Assembly: GCF_900156165.1 (NCBI RefSeq)
Contig: NZ_FTMY01000019.1
Span: forward strand, 1-64,000
DNA: 64,000 nt
Source: Pseudacidovorax sp. RU35E
GTDB lineage: Bacteria > Pseudomonadota > Gammaproteobacteria > Burkholderiales > Burkholderiaceae_C
Reading direction: 5' to 3'
Both the position numbers and the translations under genes were made by a program. Numbering within the stretch: the first letter of the stretch is position 1; the number at the start of each line of letters is the position of its first letter. Shown here one piece after another: positions 25,186 through 34,143 of this stretch. Under the pieces are notes generated by a model, which made no database searches, was not told the DNA's origin, and worked only from the letters and a program-made list of their open reading frames with translations.

Positions 25186-26091
25186 ATGGCCAAAGTCAAC
25201 CTGAATGACCTTCAGGCTTTCGTGTTGGTTGCGCGCGAGCGAAGCTTTACCCGTGCCGCCGCCCAGTTGGGGGTATCGCGTTCGGCGTTGAGCCACGCGA
25301 TGCTCGCACTGGAGGCGCGCCTCGGCATGCGCCTGCTCACCCGCACCACGCGAAGCGTCTCGACAACCGAAGCTGGCGCTCGGCTGCTCGCCACGGTGGC
25401 GCCGCGTCTGGAAGAGATCGAAACAGAGTTGGGTCAGCTCAGTGCGATGCGCGACAAGCCCGCCGGCACTGTGCGCATCACGGCACACGACCATGCCATT
25501 GGCACTGCGCTATGGCCACGCTTGATGCCCTTGCTCAAGCAGTATCCGGACCTCCGACTGGAGTTCAGCGTCGACTACGGCTTCACCGACATCGCGGCCC
25601 AGCGCTTCGACGCCGGCGTGCGTGTCGGCGACCGCATAGACAAGGACATGATTGCCGTACGCATCTCGCCTGATCTTCGGATGGGGGTAGCGGCATCGCC
25701 TGCCTATCTGAAGGGCAGGACGGCGCCGAAGAAGCCGCAGGATTTGACCGAACACCAGTGCGTGAACCTGCGCCTGCCGACGCGCGGCAACCTGTACGCG
25801 TGGGACTTCCAGAAGGGCAAGAAGTCGATCAATGTGAAGGTTAACGGTCAGACCGTGTTCAACAACACGGCGCTGATGCTTCAGGCGGCAGTCGACGGCA
25901 TGGGCTTCGCCTACGTGCCTGTCGACCTGATGAAGCCACACATCGATACAGGCCGGCTGATCCCGGTATTGGAGGACTGGTGGCCGCGCTTCCCGGGGTA
26001 TCACCTGTATTACGCCAACGGGCGGCAGACCGCCCCGGCGCTGGCGTTGGTGGTTGACGCATTGAGGTATCGCGACGCTTCCCAGCGCTAA
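25186..26091 (+). CDS. LysR-family regulator of the cupin/CMD operon
   Basis: The 301-aa protein starts MAKVNLNDLQAFVLVARE with a HTH at SFTRAAAQLGVSRSALSHAM. The effector domain contains VDYGFTDIAAQRFDAGVRVG and DKDMIAVRIS, which it shares almost word for word with the LysR protein at 44822. The longer upstream frame is the divergent promoter and cupin region, so the ATG at 25186 is preferred. It probably controls the divergent cupin/CMD operon. Confidence 0.93.
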   Translation: MAKVNLNDLQAFVLVARERSFTRAAAQLGVSRSALSHAMLALEARLGMRLLTRTTRSVSTTEAGARLLATVAPRLEEIETELGQLSAMRDKPAGTVRITAHDHAIGTALWPRLMPLLKQYPDLRLEFSVDYGFTDIAAQRFDAGVRVGDRIDKDMIAVRISPDLRMGVAASPAYLKGRTAPKKPQDLTEHQCVNLRLPTRGNLYAWDFQKGKKSINVKVNGQTVFNNTALMLQAAVDGMGFAYVPVDLMKPHIDTGRLIPVLEDWWPRFPGYHLYYANGRQTAPALALVVDALRYRDASQR

Positions 26092-26309
26092 TCTTCTGCA
26101 CATCAGCAGCCGCCCTCTATGGCAGGCCTCTCCCTCATAAGCGATTGATTAGGTTGACTAATATGCGCTAGTTGGACCAGATGGGTAGTCAGGTCGCCGT
26201 TCACGCCACTAGGATGCAAAACCAGAGTAGATATCGAAGCGCCGAGCTTTGACCAAAACACCTTGCGTCGCAGACACGCAGCATCCCACCTGACAACGGA
26301 GAGATATGA

Positions 26310-26864
26310 ATGGCTAACACTGATTGCACGCGCATTCAATCCAACGATCGAGTGTCTCGCGATCGTCGATGCCTGATCCTCGGCACGGTAGGACTGGTAG
26401 CTCTTCTGCCAGCAGTCCCTGCATTCGCGCATCATGGATGGCCTGGTTTCGATACCGACCACCTCATGTACGTCGCGGGCGTGGTCTCGTCAGAGGGTGT
26501 GTGGGGCAATCCGCATTCGCTGTTCGATGTGACTCTGGCTGCGGACCTGCCTGCCCGCACTCCAAAACTCCCGATCCCAAAAGAGCTCCAAGATCCAGAA
26601 GACAGCCGTCGAGTCAGCGCGGCTCCTTCGTACACAGGCCAGCACAAGAAGTTGCAGATCATCATTGCGCCGCCTGCTTGGTCCGGCAAGTGGGGCCTGG
26701 GCCGCGCGCTGAAGGTCGGCGAGCGCTTTCAGGCTGTCGGATACATCAACCGGAGCGACGACGGTCTCTTTCGGCCAGTTGTGTTTTGGTATGGGGACGA
26801 CGCCGTGCCGGTGAATCAGGTGCTTGGAAACACGCTTCCGGTCCGAGCGCCGCTGCCGAGATGA
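26310..26864 (+). CDS. Exported DUF6152 family protein
   Basis: The 184-aa protein has a signal peptide (CLILGTVGLVALLPAVPAFA) and then the AHHGWPGFD start typical of DUF6152 proteins. A small beta-rich domain follows with VAGVVSSEGVWGNPHSLFDV. Function is unknown, but such genes regularly stand next to a DUF6644 membrane protein, as here. Six-residue stretches match the family at N- and C-terminal parts; the length is a little above average. Confidence 0.75.
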   Translation: MANTDCTRIQSNDRVSRDRRCLILGTVGLVALLPAVPAFAHHGWPGFDTDHLMYVAGVVSSEGVWGNPHSLFDVTLAADLPARTPKLPIPKELQDPEDSRRVSAAPSYTGQHKKLQIIIAPPAWSGKWGLGRALKVGERFQAVGYINRSDDGLFRPVVFWYGDDAVPVNQVLGNTLPVRAPLPR

Positions 26865-26962
26865 GGCTTTCGGCGCATATGGTAGGCACCGCCGAATCAT
26901 AAGCGGCAGTGACATGACGTACAGGTTTGTCAGGTTGACGCAATACGCAGGATCGATGGTGT

Positions 26963-27457
26963 ATGCCTGATGTTCTCAATGCGTTGTTGAATGTGCTGCA
27001 GGGGTCCGCACTTGGAGAGGTCATACGGGGCGCCGAATACCTCTACCCGGTGCTCGAGGCCGTCCACATTCTCGGGATAGCCCTGCTGGTCGGACCAGCA
27101 TTCGCCTTCGATCTTCGGTTGCTGGGATTCGGGCATCGCGTGGTGTCGGTAACCACGGCCGCACGTTGTCTACTTCCGGTTTGCCACTTCGGCTTTGTGG
27201 TGGCCGTTACCACGGGAATTGCACTTCTGAGCGCGCAGGCGACCGTGGTCGCTGGTGCTGGAGCCGCTCCGTGGAAATTCGGCCTATTGCTCGTTGCTTG
27301 CGTCAATGTGCTGGTGTTCCACAATGGCGTCTACCGTCGCGTCGGTGAATGGAACAATGCCGCATCTGCTCCGATCGCTGCGCGCGCTGCGGGGGCAGCA
27401 TCTCTTGTCTCGTGGACTGGCGTCATCTTCGGAGGCCGGCTCCTCGCCTACACCTGA
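26963..27457 (+). CDS. DUF6644-type integral membrane protein
   Basis: The 164-aa protein has four hydrophobic segments and the YLYPVLEAVHILGIALLVG segment with a conserved-looking Glu and His in the membrane, followed by FDLRLLGFG. A second VNVLVFHNGVYRRV segment carries another His. The histidines suggest metal or haem binding or a redox role. It follows the DUF6152 gene in the same direction with a 98-base gap. Confidence 0.75.
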   Translation: MPDVLNALLNVLQGSALGEVIRGAEYLYPVLEAVHILGIALLVGPAFAFDLRLLGFGHRVVSVTTAARCLLPVCHFGFVVAVTTGIALLSAQATVVAGAGAAPWKFGLLLVACVNVLVFHNGVYRRVGEWNNAASAPIAARAAGAASLVSWTGVIFGGRLLAYT

Positions 27458-27535
27458 CGGCGATGCTGCTCCGCCAAATAAGGTGGCCGGCTACGTTCCT
27501 GCCAAGTGCAACCAAACCTGTAGGCCGCCGCCGGT

Positions 27536-27554
27536 TTGAAAGATACTCTTTCAA
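27536..27554. repeat. Short perfect hairpin in an IS3 left end
   Basis: TTGAAAGA (27536-27543) and TCTTTCAA (27547-27554) form a perfect 8-bp stem with a three-base loop, about 28 bases before the orfA-like ATG at 27582. It may be part of the insertion sequence end. Confidence 0.45.
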
Positions 27555-27581
27555 GGTGCAAGATCAAGCCAGAGGTAGTTT

Positions 27582-27652
27582 ATGGAGCGAAGACAGACAG
27601 TCGGCAGCGCCTTTGAGCTCTAGGCAGTCAAACTGGTCACTGAGCGTGGAAC
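27582..27652 (+). pseudogene. IS3-family orfA fragment (EAVKLVTERG type)
   Basis: From the ATG at 27582 the frame reads MERRQTVGSAFEL, a TAG stop, then AVKLVTERG, which is the usual OrfA start with a stop in place of the Glu codon. After 27652 it joins the end of a different IS3 element in inverse orientation. Clearly inactive. Confidence 0.75.
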
Positions 27653-27737
27653 GTGAATCTGCTCTTGCGCATCGCGCTTCCTCTTTGCCGCGCGAATCTG
27701 CTCTTTTGCCGTGGTACGGATCTCAGGTAGCAGTTCA
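27653..27737 (-). mobile_element. Left-end remnant of a second IS3-type element
   Basis: On the minus strand an ATG at 27672 opens MRKSRFT and the reading is then cut off at the junction with the plus-strand orfA fragment. The DNA up to about 27737 is related to bases 11-95, including 32 identical bases (27653-27684). The stop codon of the amidohydrolase gene lies exactly at the outer edge, so the element seems to have inserted at the very end of that gene. Confidence 0.65.
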
Positions 27738-28763
27738 CGCCAAGGCTGGCAGCCGATAGAACGTGCATGCACTGCGCCAAAACAGGTCCGCCTTTTCTGC
27801 CGGGCTTGCGCTCATCGCCAACCGTTTGAACGCATTCCAGCCCTCGACATAGGCATAGCCAGTTCTGTCAGCAGGGAAATTGCTCTCGAACATGCACCGC
27901 GACGACCCAAAGGCATCAATGCATTCTTCCATCCACGGACGCCAAGCACTCGCCAAGTCAACCGACAGGGGCACATCATCGCGCCTGTCAGGAGCTAGGC
28001 CGGACTGTGGCATTCCCAGACCACCGAGCTTGACCATCACGTTAGGACACAACGCAAGCTCGCGCAGTGCGGCGCTCCACAGGCGGAATACCTCGGCAAG
28101 CCTTCGTTCATAGCGTCCTCTTCCCAGGATGCCTCCGCAATGGTTCAGAACGATCGGGGTGTCAGGAAATGCACGGGCAAGCGCCGTGAGGCGAGGTATC
28201 TGATGGAAGTACAGCCACGCATCGAAGCTCAGCCGAAACGGGGCCAGGTAGGAGAACCCAGCCCGAAACTCGGTCTGGTCGAGCAGATCCTCACTCGTCG
28301 GATAGGCCGGGTTGAGAAACGCAGGCTCGGGGTCCCACGCCGCAACGTGCCGGATCCCCCTGAAGCGCCCGCCGCTTTCGCCTGGCCCTCCAGCCGCAGC
28401 GAGATGGGCTTCCAACACGCTCCGAACATCGTGCCCAAGGCGCAGGTCCGCCTCGCCAACAATCGCAGCACAGGCTCGGATCGGCCCGTAGGTCCCGCTG
28501 GCGCACATTGCTGCAACACCGTTCGCGAACTCTGTTTCGCCCACGGGTTTGAACCTCTCGTCCCCGTCTTGGCGCAGCATGGCGCGCGCCTGGACATAGA
28601 CCGTCGCCCGCACGCCATGACCCGACCCCACATCGGCCAATAGGTCGTCGAGCAGATACCTCAGTCCGGGCCGGTCATAGAGATGGTGGTGCGCATCGAC
28701 GATGGGCTGATTGGGTTCAAGCACCATCTCCTTGCACGCGGTGCGCTCAGCCGGCTGCGTCAT
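27735..28763 (-). CDS. Amidohydrolase family 2 (TIM-barrel metal-dependent hydrolase)
   Basis: With the ATG at 28763 the protein has 342 aa. It shows VDAHHHLYDRPGLRYLLDDL at the start (metal-binding HxH), YVQARAM, FRGIRHVAAWDPEP, VLNHCGG and CMFESNFPADR at the C-terminal metal site, as in the 2-pyrone-4,6-dicarbaxylate lactonase/amidohydrolase 2 group. These enzymes hydrolyse lactones or decarboxylate aromatic acids. It overlaps the CMD gene by 17 bases and is the last gene of a six-gene leftward operon. Confidence 0.88.
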   Translation of the reverse strand: MTQPAERTACKEMVLEPNQPIVDAHHHLYDRPGLRYLLDDLLADVGSGHGVRATVYVQARAMLRQDGDERFKPVGETEFANGVAAMCASGTYGPIRACAAIVGEADLRLGHDVRSVLEAHLAAAGGPGESGGRFRGIRHVAAWDPEPAFLNPAYPTSEDLLDQTEFRAGFSYLAPFRLSFDAWLYFHQIPRLTALARAFPDTPIVLNHCGGILGRGRYERRLAEVFRLWSAALRELALCPNVMVKLGGLGMPQSGLAPDRRDDVPLSVDLASAWRPWMEECIDAFGSSRCMFESNFPADRTGYAYVEGWNAFKRLAMSASPAEKADLFWRSACTFYRLPALA

Positions 28764-29340
28764 GCGGCCGTGGACTTCCTGGGAAGTGTGGGTCCTGAAG
28801 TTCAGGAGCGACGCTCTCTGGAATGCCCAGCTCGAACGCATTGAGCGTCAACGCGACAAGGCAGTAGTACCCGAGCACGCTAACGAGTTCGACCATGCCC
28901 TTTTCCCCCAACTGAGCGGTTCCAGTCTCGTAGAGGTCCTCACCGATCCTGCCGTTCGTCAGCAAGGCCAAGGAGACTTCGTACACGGCACGTTGCCGGT
29001 CGCACAGAAGATTTGGCGAGCGACGGGCGGCGATATCGGCAATCACGCCGGCCTCCAGCCCGGCCTTCAGGGCCAGGGCCTTGTGCGCCGTCCATTCGTG
29101 GTGGGACGTCCAGTGGCGCCCGCATACCAGAATCGCGAGTTCGGTAAGCCGCGGCTCCAGCGAGGTCTCGAAACGCAGAAGTTCGCCGAGCTTCTGCCCG
29201 CGTCGCGCCAACTCGGGGTTGCGGAGCCAGGCAATCATCGGCGCGGGAATCTTGCCCCGAGGCCCGGAGCGCGCTTCCGCGCACACCATGGCCTGCTCTG
29301 GGCTCAGGTCCGTGTCGGGTATTGGCTTCAGTCTTGGCAT
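28747..29340 (-). CDS. Carboxymuconolactone-decarboxylase family protein
   Basis: The 197-aa protein has the CMD/AhpD helical domain with ETSLEPRLTELAILVCGRHW and HHEWTAHKALALKAGL. The single Cys replaces the CxxC of alkylhydroperoxidases, and the HxxxW-type pattern is common in the decarboxylase-like branch. It is coupled to the amidohydrolase gene and follows the BKACE gene by only 2 bases, so it belongs to the same pathway. Confidence 0.88.
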   Translation of the reverse strand: MPRLKPIPDTDLSPEQAMVCAEARSGPRGKIPAPMIAWLRNPELARRGQKLGELLRFETSLEPRLTELAILVCGRHWTSHHEWTAHKALALKAGLEAGVIADIAARRSPNLLCDRQRAVYEVSLALLTNGRIGEDLYETGTAQLGEKGMVELVSVLGYYCLVALTLNAFELGIPESVAPELQDPHFPGSPRPHDAAG

Positions 29341-29342
29341 TT

Positions 29343-30221
29343 CTATTTCCTCGACAGGCCCAGGAGTTCACGTGTCTGAGCGGGAGTCGCAACCACTGCG
29401 TCCAGCTCTTCTACGATGCGCGCCGCTCGATCCACCAGCGAGGCATTGCCGGGCGCGAGTTGTCCGCGGGTCAGGTACAGGTTGTCCTCCAGGCCGACGC
29501 GCACATGGCCGCCCAACAGCACGGCCTGCGCCACCATCGGGAACTGGTGCCGCGAAATGCCGAATGCGCTCCAGCTAGCGCCTGGTGGAAGCAACTGCCG
29601 CATCGCCATCAAGGACTCGACAGAAGCAGGAGCCCCCCACGGCACGCCCAGGCAAAACTGAAACCAGAGCGGGCCGTCCAGCAGTTGCCGGTCGTACAAA
29701 TGCCGTGCATACGCCGCATGCCCGAGGTCGAAGATTTCGAGTTCAGGCTTGACGCCTGCTGCGCGGATCGCTGCGGCCATTTTCTCCACGCCCGCAGGCA
29801 GGTTGAGAAAGGCGTGGGCACCGAAATTCATCGTCCCGATATCCAGGCTGCAGATGTCCGGCCGCAGTTCGAGCACATGCTCCATCCGCTCTTCGGACGT
29901 TGCCATGCCGGCAATCGCGTTCCTGTTGGGGTCGGCCTCATCAGGCACATACCGGCCGCCGGCGCCGGTGGTCAGGTTGATCAGGACATCGCTGCCGACG
30001 TCACGAATCCGATCGACGACCTCGCGGTACAGCCGCAAGTCACGGCTGGGCTTTCCCGTGTCAGGGTCACGCACGTGGATGTGGACGATGGCCGCCCCGG
30101 CGGCGCGGGCGGCCAGGGCTTCACTCGCAATCTGTGCGGGAGTCACCGGCACGTACGGGCTGACTCCGGTGGTGTCTCCGCCTCCGGTCAGGGCGCAGGA
30201 AATGATGGTGGGTTGGCTCAT
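29343..30221 (-). CDS. 3-keto-5-aminohexanoate cleavage enzyme family protein (BKACE)
   Basis: With the ATG at 30221 the protein has 292 aa and begins MSQPTIISCALTGGGDTTG. The zinc-binding HIHVRDP motif is at about residue 47, and the late conserved VRVGLEDNLYL is present. BKACE proteins split beta-keto acids with acetyl-CoA into an acyl-CoA and acetoacetate. The substrate side differs between subfamilies and cannot be read here. The longer upstream frame overlaps the Bug gene region and is less likely. Confidence 0.92.
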   Translation of the reverse strand: MSQPTIISCALTGGGDTTGVSPYVPVTPAQIASEALAARAAGAAIVHIHVRDPDTGKPSRDLRLYREVVDRIRDVGSDVLINLTTGAGGRYVPDEADPNRNAIAGMATSEERMEHVLELRPDICSLDIGTMNFGAHAFLNLPAGVEKMAAAIRAAGVKPELEIFDLGHAAYARHLYDRQLLDGPLWFQFCLGVPWGAPASVESLMAMRQLLPPGASWSAFGISRHQFPMVAQAVLLGGHVRVGLEDNLYLTRGQLAPGNASLVDRAARIVEELDAVVATPAQTRELLGLSRK

Positions 30222-30301
30222 GGGGTTCCTTGCTAGATCGTCGCGCAGTTCTCCAGGGCCGCAAGAGACGACCCGCCGAAGTGGACTGCTGCGGGGTGTC
30301 T

Positions 30302-31321
30302 CTATTCGATTGTTGCGCCGGCCTCGCGGACCGCTACAGCCCACCGCGTGATATCGGACCTGATCGTCTCGGTGAACTGCTCGGGGCTGCCGCCGGTGGC
30401 GGTTGCCCCTTCGGCTGCAAGCCTTGCTCTCAGTTCAGGCTGTTTCAGCGCGTCGTTGACGGCTGCCGAGAGCATCTTGACGATCGCTTCCGGCGTACCT
30501 GCAGAAGCAAGCAGCCCGAACCATGTGTTGGCCTCGAAGTTTCCGAAGCCGGCTTCTGCCATGGTCGGGGCCTCGGGCAAATCCACCGCACGGCTGGAGG
30601 CCGTGACTGCAAGCGCCCGCAGCCTGCCGTTGCGGATGGCCTGACGCACGGACGGGACCGACGTGAAATAGCTGTCCACGGTCCCGCTGATGACGTCGAT
30701 CAGCGCCTGGCTGGCGCCTTTGTATGGAATGTGCCGAAGTCGGACCTTCGCGGTGGTCTGAAGCTGTTGGCCTGTGAGGTGGCCGAGCGAACCATTGCCG
30801 GATGACGCGAAGCTCACGGAGTCAGGAGCGACCTTCGCTGTCGCCAGCAGGTCCGACAGCGACTTGTACGGCGACGCGGCCGGCACGACGATGACCATGG
30901 GCGCAGTGGCGACCGAGACGATGGGCGCGAGATCCCTCAATGGGTCATAGGGCAGCTTCGCGTAAAGCGAGGGATTGATTGCCAGATTGCTGGTTTGCCC
31001 TAGCAGCAGGGTGTATCCGTCGGCGGCGGCCTTGGCAACGGCATCCACTCCCAGGCCGCCACCCGCGCCGGGCCGGTTCTCCACCACGAACGTCCATCGA
31101 TGCGTCGATGCCAGCCGCTGGGTCATCTCTCGCGCGATGATGTCGGTGGCACCTCCCGGGGGGAACGGAACCACCACACGGATGGGTTTGCTCGGATAGT
31201 TCTGTGCGTAGGACACGCTGCCCGAAGCCAGCGACGAGATGGCGACTAGAAGACCGGCGATGAGCGCTCCGGTCCCCTTGGCACGCAGGCGCTCAAGCGA
31301 AATTGATGCGACATGCTTCAT
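30302..31321 (-). CDS. Bug/TctC family periplasmic substrate-binding protein
   Basis: The 339-aa protein has an N-terminal signal (GALIAGLLVAISSLASGSVS), then YPSKPIRVVVPFPPGGATD, NRPGAGGGLGVDAVAK, RHIPYKGASQALIDVISG and a C-terminal GLLASAGTP. It lies between the BKACE and SDR genes in one leftward operon and should deliver the operon's carboxylate substrate. Start GCC-rich but normal; one Met further in is an alternative. Confidence 0.93.
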   Translation of the reverse strand: MKHVASISLERLRAKGTGALIAGLLVAISSLASGSVSYAQNYPSKPIRVVVPFPPGGATDIIAREMTQRLASTHRWTFVVENRPGAGGGLGVDAVAKAAADGYTLLLGQTSNLAINPSLYAKLPYDPLRDLAPIVSVATAPMVIVVPAASPYKSLSDLLATAKVAPDSVSFASSGNGSLGHLTGQQLQTTAKVRLRHIPYKGASQALIDVISGTVDSYFTSVPSVRQAIRNGRLRALAVTASSRAVDLPEAPTMAEAGFGNFEANTWFGLLASAGTPEAIVKMLSAAVNDALKQPELRARLAAEGATATGGSPEQFTETIRSDITRWAVAVREAGATIE

Positions 31322-31322
31322 C

Positions 31323-32150
31323 TCATGCTCCTGGACGCGCTGCCGTCATTCCACCATCCACGACCAGTTGGGTCGCCGTGATGTAGCCGGCCTCATCGCT
31401 GGCGAGGAAAAGCACCGCATTGGCCACGTCCCAGGCATCACCCATCCGCCCCATGGGCACACTGGCGTGCCGCGTGGCGATGAGTGACCGCGCGTCCTGC
31501 GCGCCGAGTTGCTTGACCAGCCGATGCTCGACAAGAGGGGTATGCATGGTGCCGGGGACGACGGTGTTGACCCTGATGCCCTTCTTGACGTAGGCGATCG
31601 CGGTCGAACGGCTGAATGCGAGGATGCCTGCCTTCGATGCGGCGTAGGCGGCGCTGACGCGCCCCCCGACCTGAAAGCTCATGCAGCCGATGCTGGACAC
31701 GTTGACGATGGCGCCGCCTTTGCCGCTTTGCGCGAACTGACGCTCCATCACTGGGAGCACGTGCTTGCACCCCAGGAAGGCGGTCTTGAGGTTGAGATCC
31801 AACTGGGCATCCCAGGTTTCCTCGCTCATGGACACAGGATCGCCGGGGACGCTACCGCCCACGTTGTTGACCAGGATGTCGATGCGTCCATAGCGCCGCA
31901 CGCAATCCTCCACCGCAGCCTGAACCTCATTGCTGCGGGTCAGGTCGCACGCATGCCCGCTCCACGCCGTCAGTCCCTCCTGCTGCATCACCGCACCGGT
32001 ATCCTGCAGCGCTTGCTGATTCACATCGACGCCATAGACCGTTGCACCCTGCCGCGCCATCAGCACTGCGGTCGCCTTGCCATTGCCCCAGCCTTCGCCG
32101 ACTGAGCCCGCGCCGGCGACGAAGGCAACTTTGCCAGTCAGATCGAGCAT
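31323..32150 (-). CDS. Short-chain dehydrogenase/reductase
   Basis: The ATG at 32150 is preceded by GGAAAGGAAG; a GTG at 32174 overlapping the previous stop would add eight residues. The 275-aa protein has the NAD(P) fingerprint VAFVAGAGSVGEGWGNGKA (a longer glycine loop than usual), LVNNVGG, the catalytic Ser in VSSIG and YAASK. The C-terminus ends with the usual VVDGGMTA. It probably oxidises or reduces an intermediate made by the FMO upstream. Confidence 0.93.
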   Translation of the reverse strand: MLDLTGKVAFVAGAGSVGEGWGNGKATAVLMARQGATVYGVDVNQQALQDTGAVMQQEGLTAWSGHACDLTRSNEVQAAVEDCVRRYGRIDILVNNVGGSVPGDPVSMSEETWDAQLDLNLKTAFLGCKHVLPVMERQFAQSGKGGAIVNVSSIGCMSFQVGGRVSAAYAASKAGILAFSRSTAIAYVKKGIRVNTVVPGTMHTPLVEHRLVKQLGAQDARSLIATRHASVPMGRMGDAWDVANAVLFLASDEAGYITATQLVVDGGMTAARPGA

Positions 32151-32170
32151 GTGGTTCTTCCTTTCCACGC

Positions 32171-33946
32171 TCACTGGACCAGCCCCGATTCGCGTGCCTT
32201 GATCTGCAGTGCGATGTAGTGCGAGTAGATGCGGGTATGGGCAAGCCCGCCGCCAATGAACCAGAGACCGGGCTGGGGTGTCGGCCGAAACATGTTGGCG
32301 AGTTCACCGTCTGCAGCGATGCCCCAGATTTGACCCACCTTCTCTGCGATGTCCGGCCCGAGGATGTCCCGCACAACTTCCTGCTGGTTGTGATAGCCGG
32401 TGGCCGTAACCAGCAAGTCCGCCTTCACGACGCACCCATCCTTCAGCAGAACACCGTCCGCGACGAAACGGTTGATGTCTTCGTATTGCAGCAGTCCGAT
32501 CTGGCCGCTGACGATCATGTCGGAAGCGCCGCAGTTCAGGTAGTAGCCGCCGAAACGCCGGCGCAGTTTCATCTGGTGCCCGGTTTCGTCCTCTCCGAAG
32601 TCGAGTTTCATGCCCTTGGCCTTCAGCCCTTCGAGCAGATCCTTGTCGATCTCCTTCATCTTCGCGACGTTCATCTGGTAGCCGCGAACCAGCAATGGAT
32701 ACGTGCTGGATGCGGCGATCAGGTCTGTGTCTTCAAGCGGCAGGCCCTCGTTGTAGTAGATCGCGTGGTTGAGTCCTGCGGCCTGCACACTGGCTACGGT
32801 GATGGAGCCGCGCTGGATCAGCTTGACCTCCGCACCGCTGCTGGCAAGGTCCTGGGCGATGTCGTGGCCGCTCGTGCCTGCTCCCAGCACGAGGGCACGC
32901 TTGCCGCGCCACGGTGCACCGCGCTTGAACGAATGGGTGTGGATGACCTCGCCCTGGAAATCATCCAGTCCGGGAGCGACGGCCTTGCGCGGTGCGCCGA
33001 CCACGCCATTGGCGAAGACGATGTGTCGCGGGCGAAGAACGCGCTCGCTGCCATCGGCCCGGCGCACGCACGCTCGCCATTGTTGGTGCTCTTCGTCGTA
33101 GGTCCCCGACACCAGGGTCGTTTCGGTCCAGACGTTGCACTCCATGGCCTTGGCATAGGTCTCCAGCCATTCGCCCACCATGTCCTTCGGTAGGTATTTC
33201 GGCCAGCTCGGCGGAAATGGCAAGTAGGGCAAGTGGTTGAGCGCAACCTGGTTGTGCAGCGCGAGTGCGTGGTAGCGGGTACGCCAGACATCGCCAACGC
33301 GCGGCAGCGAATCTACGACCAGCGCATCGACGCCGAGCAGCCGCAGCCGAGCAGCCACCGCCAGCCCGGCCTGGCCAGCTCCCACGATCAGCACGGCTGG
33401 GTCCCGATCACGGAACTGCTGCTCTTCCACCCTGCGATCTGCCCAGTTCGGGCCACCGAACATGCGCATGTCCTCGGCACCGGTGGGCCGCCTTGCGCCG
33501 ACGGGCTCCTCGCTGCCTTTGAGCTCCTTCAACGATGTCATCAGCACCCACGCCTTGCCGGGCTGCTCTTCCGGCAGGCGCACGACACCCTCAGCACGGC
33601 CAACGGCCGTTTCGAACTCGAAGATTGCCTCGATCACCCAGACGCCGAGCCGCTTGACCAAGCGGGGCTGCGTGCGGGTGGCAGGCACCGCAAAGTTCTT
33701 GGCATGGACGCTCGGCTGCGCGTTGAGAAGCTGCTCGACAATCGCCGCCTGGCTGTCATGAGGAGTGATGTTCCAAGTGAACGCCAGCAGGTCGCGCCAA
33801 TGGCAATCATCCGCGAACAGCGCCTTCAGATCCTGCTCGGAGCGTTGAGCCAACGCTTGCTCCAGTGCGAGCAGCCAGTTGCTGACGTGCTCGGTTGGCG
33901 TTGTCGATTGCTTGGCGCTCCTGCGCTCCAAAGTCGTTGCATCCAT
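32171..33946 (-). CDS. Flavin-containing monooxygenase with N-terminal SnoaL-like domain
   Basis: The 591-aa protein has an N-terminal NTF2/SnoaL-like part (about 20-150). A class B flavin monooxygenase follows: FAD motif GAGQAG (189-194), FQGEVIHTHSF (330-340, FxGxxxH type), NADPH motif GAGTSG (355-360) and LLVTATGYHNQQ near the end. This fused layout is common among proteobacterial FMO/YUCCA-like enzymes. It leads a six-gene leftward operon and is divergent from a LysR gene, so it probably performs the first hydroxylation or Baeyer-Villiger step. Confidence 0.9.
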   Translation of the reverse strand: MDATTLERRSAKQSTTPTEHVSNWLLALEQALAQRSEQDLKALFADDCHWRDLLAFTWNITPHDSQAAIVEQLLNAQPSVHAKNFAVPATRTQPRLVKRLGVWVIEAIFEFETAVGRAEGVVRLPEEQPGKAWVLMTSLKELKGSEEPVGARRPTGAEDMRMFGGPNWADRRVEEQQFRDRDPAVLIVGAGQAGLAVAARLRLLGVDALVVDSLPRVGDVWRTRYHALALHNQVALNHLPYLPFPPSWPKYLPKDMVGEWLETYAKAMECNVWTETTLVSGTYDEEHQQWRACVRRADGSERVLRPRHIVFANGVVGAPRKAVAPGLDDFQGEVIHTHSFKRGAPWRGKRALVLGAGTSGHDIAQDLASSGAEVKLIQRGSITVASVQAAGLNHAIYYNEGLPLEDTDLIAASSTYPLLVRGYQMNVAKMKEIDKDLLEGLKAKGMKLDFGEDETGHQMKLRRRFGGYYLNCGASDMIVSGQIGLLQYEDINRFVADGVLLKDGCVVKADLLVTATGYHNQQEVVRDILGPDIAEKVGQIWGIAADGELANMFRPTPQPGLWFIGGGLAHTRIYSHYIALQIKARESGLVQ

Positions 33947-34143
33947 ATTTCAGTCCCAGCTTGGAAGAGAGTGCTTTAATGAGCGAAATTGACTATAGGG
34001 AGCCCGGCCTGCAAGCGATACGCGCCAAAACGGCAAGCGCCATTGCAGTGGATGCAAAGGCGACCACGAAGCAAGGCAACCATGGTTGCCGTAAGCGGTC
34101 TCGCAGTGGCATCCGGGAATCTTCGTAAAGGTTGTGCTGATAC

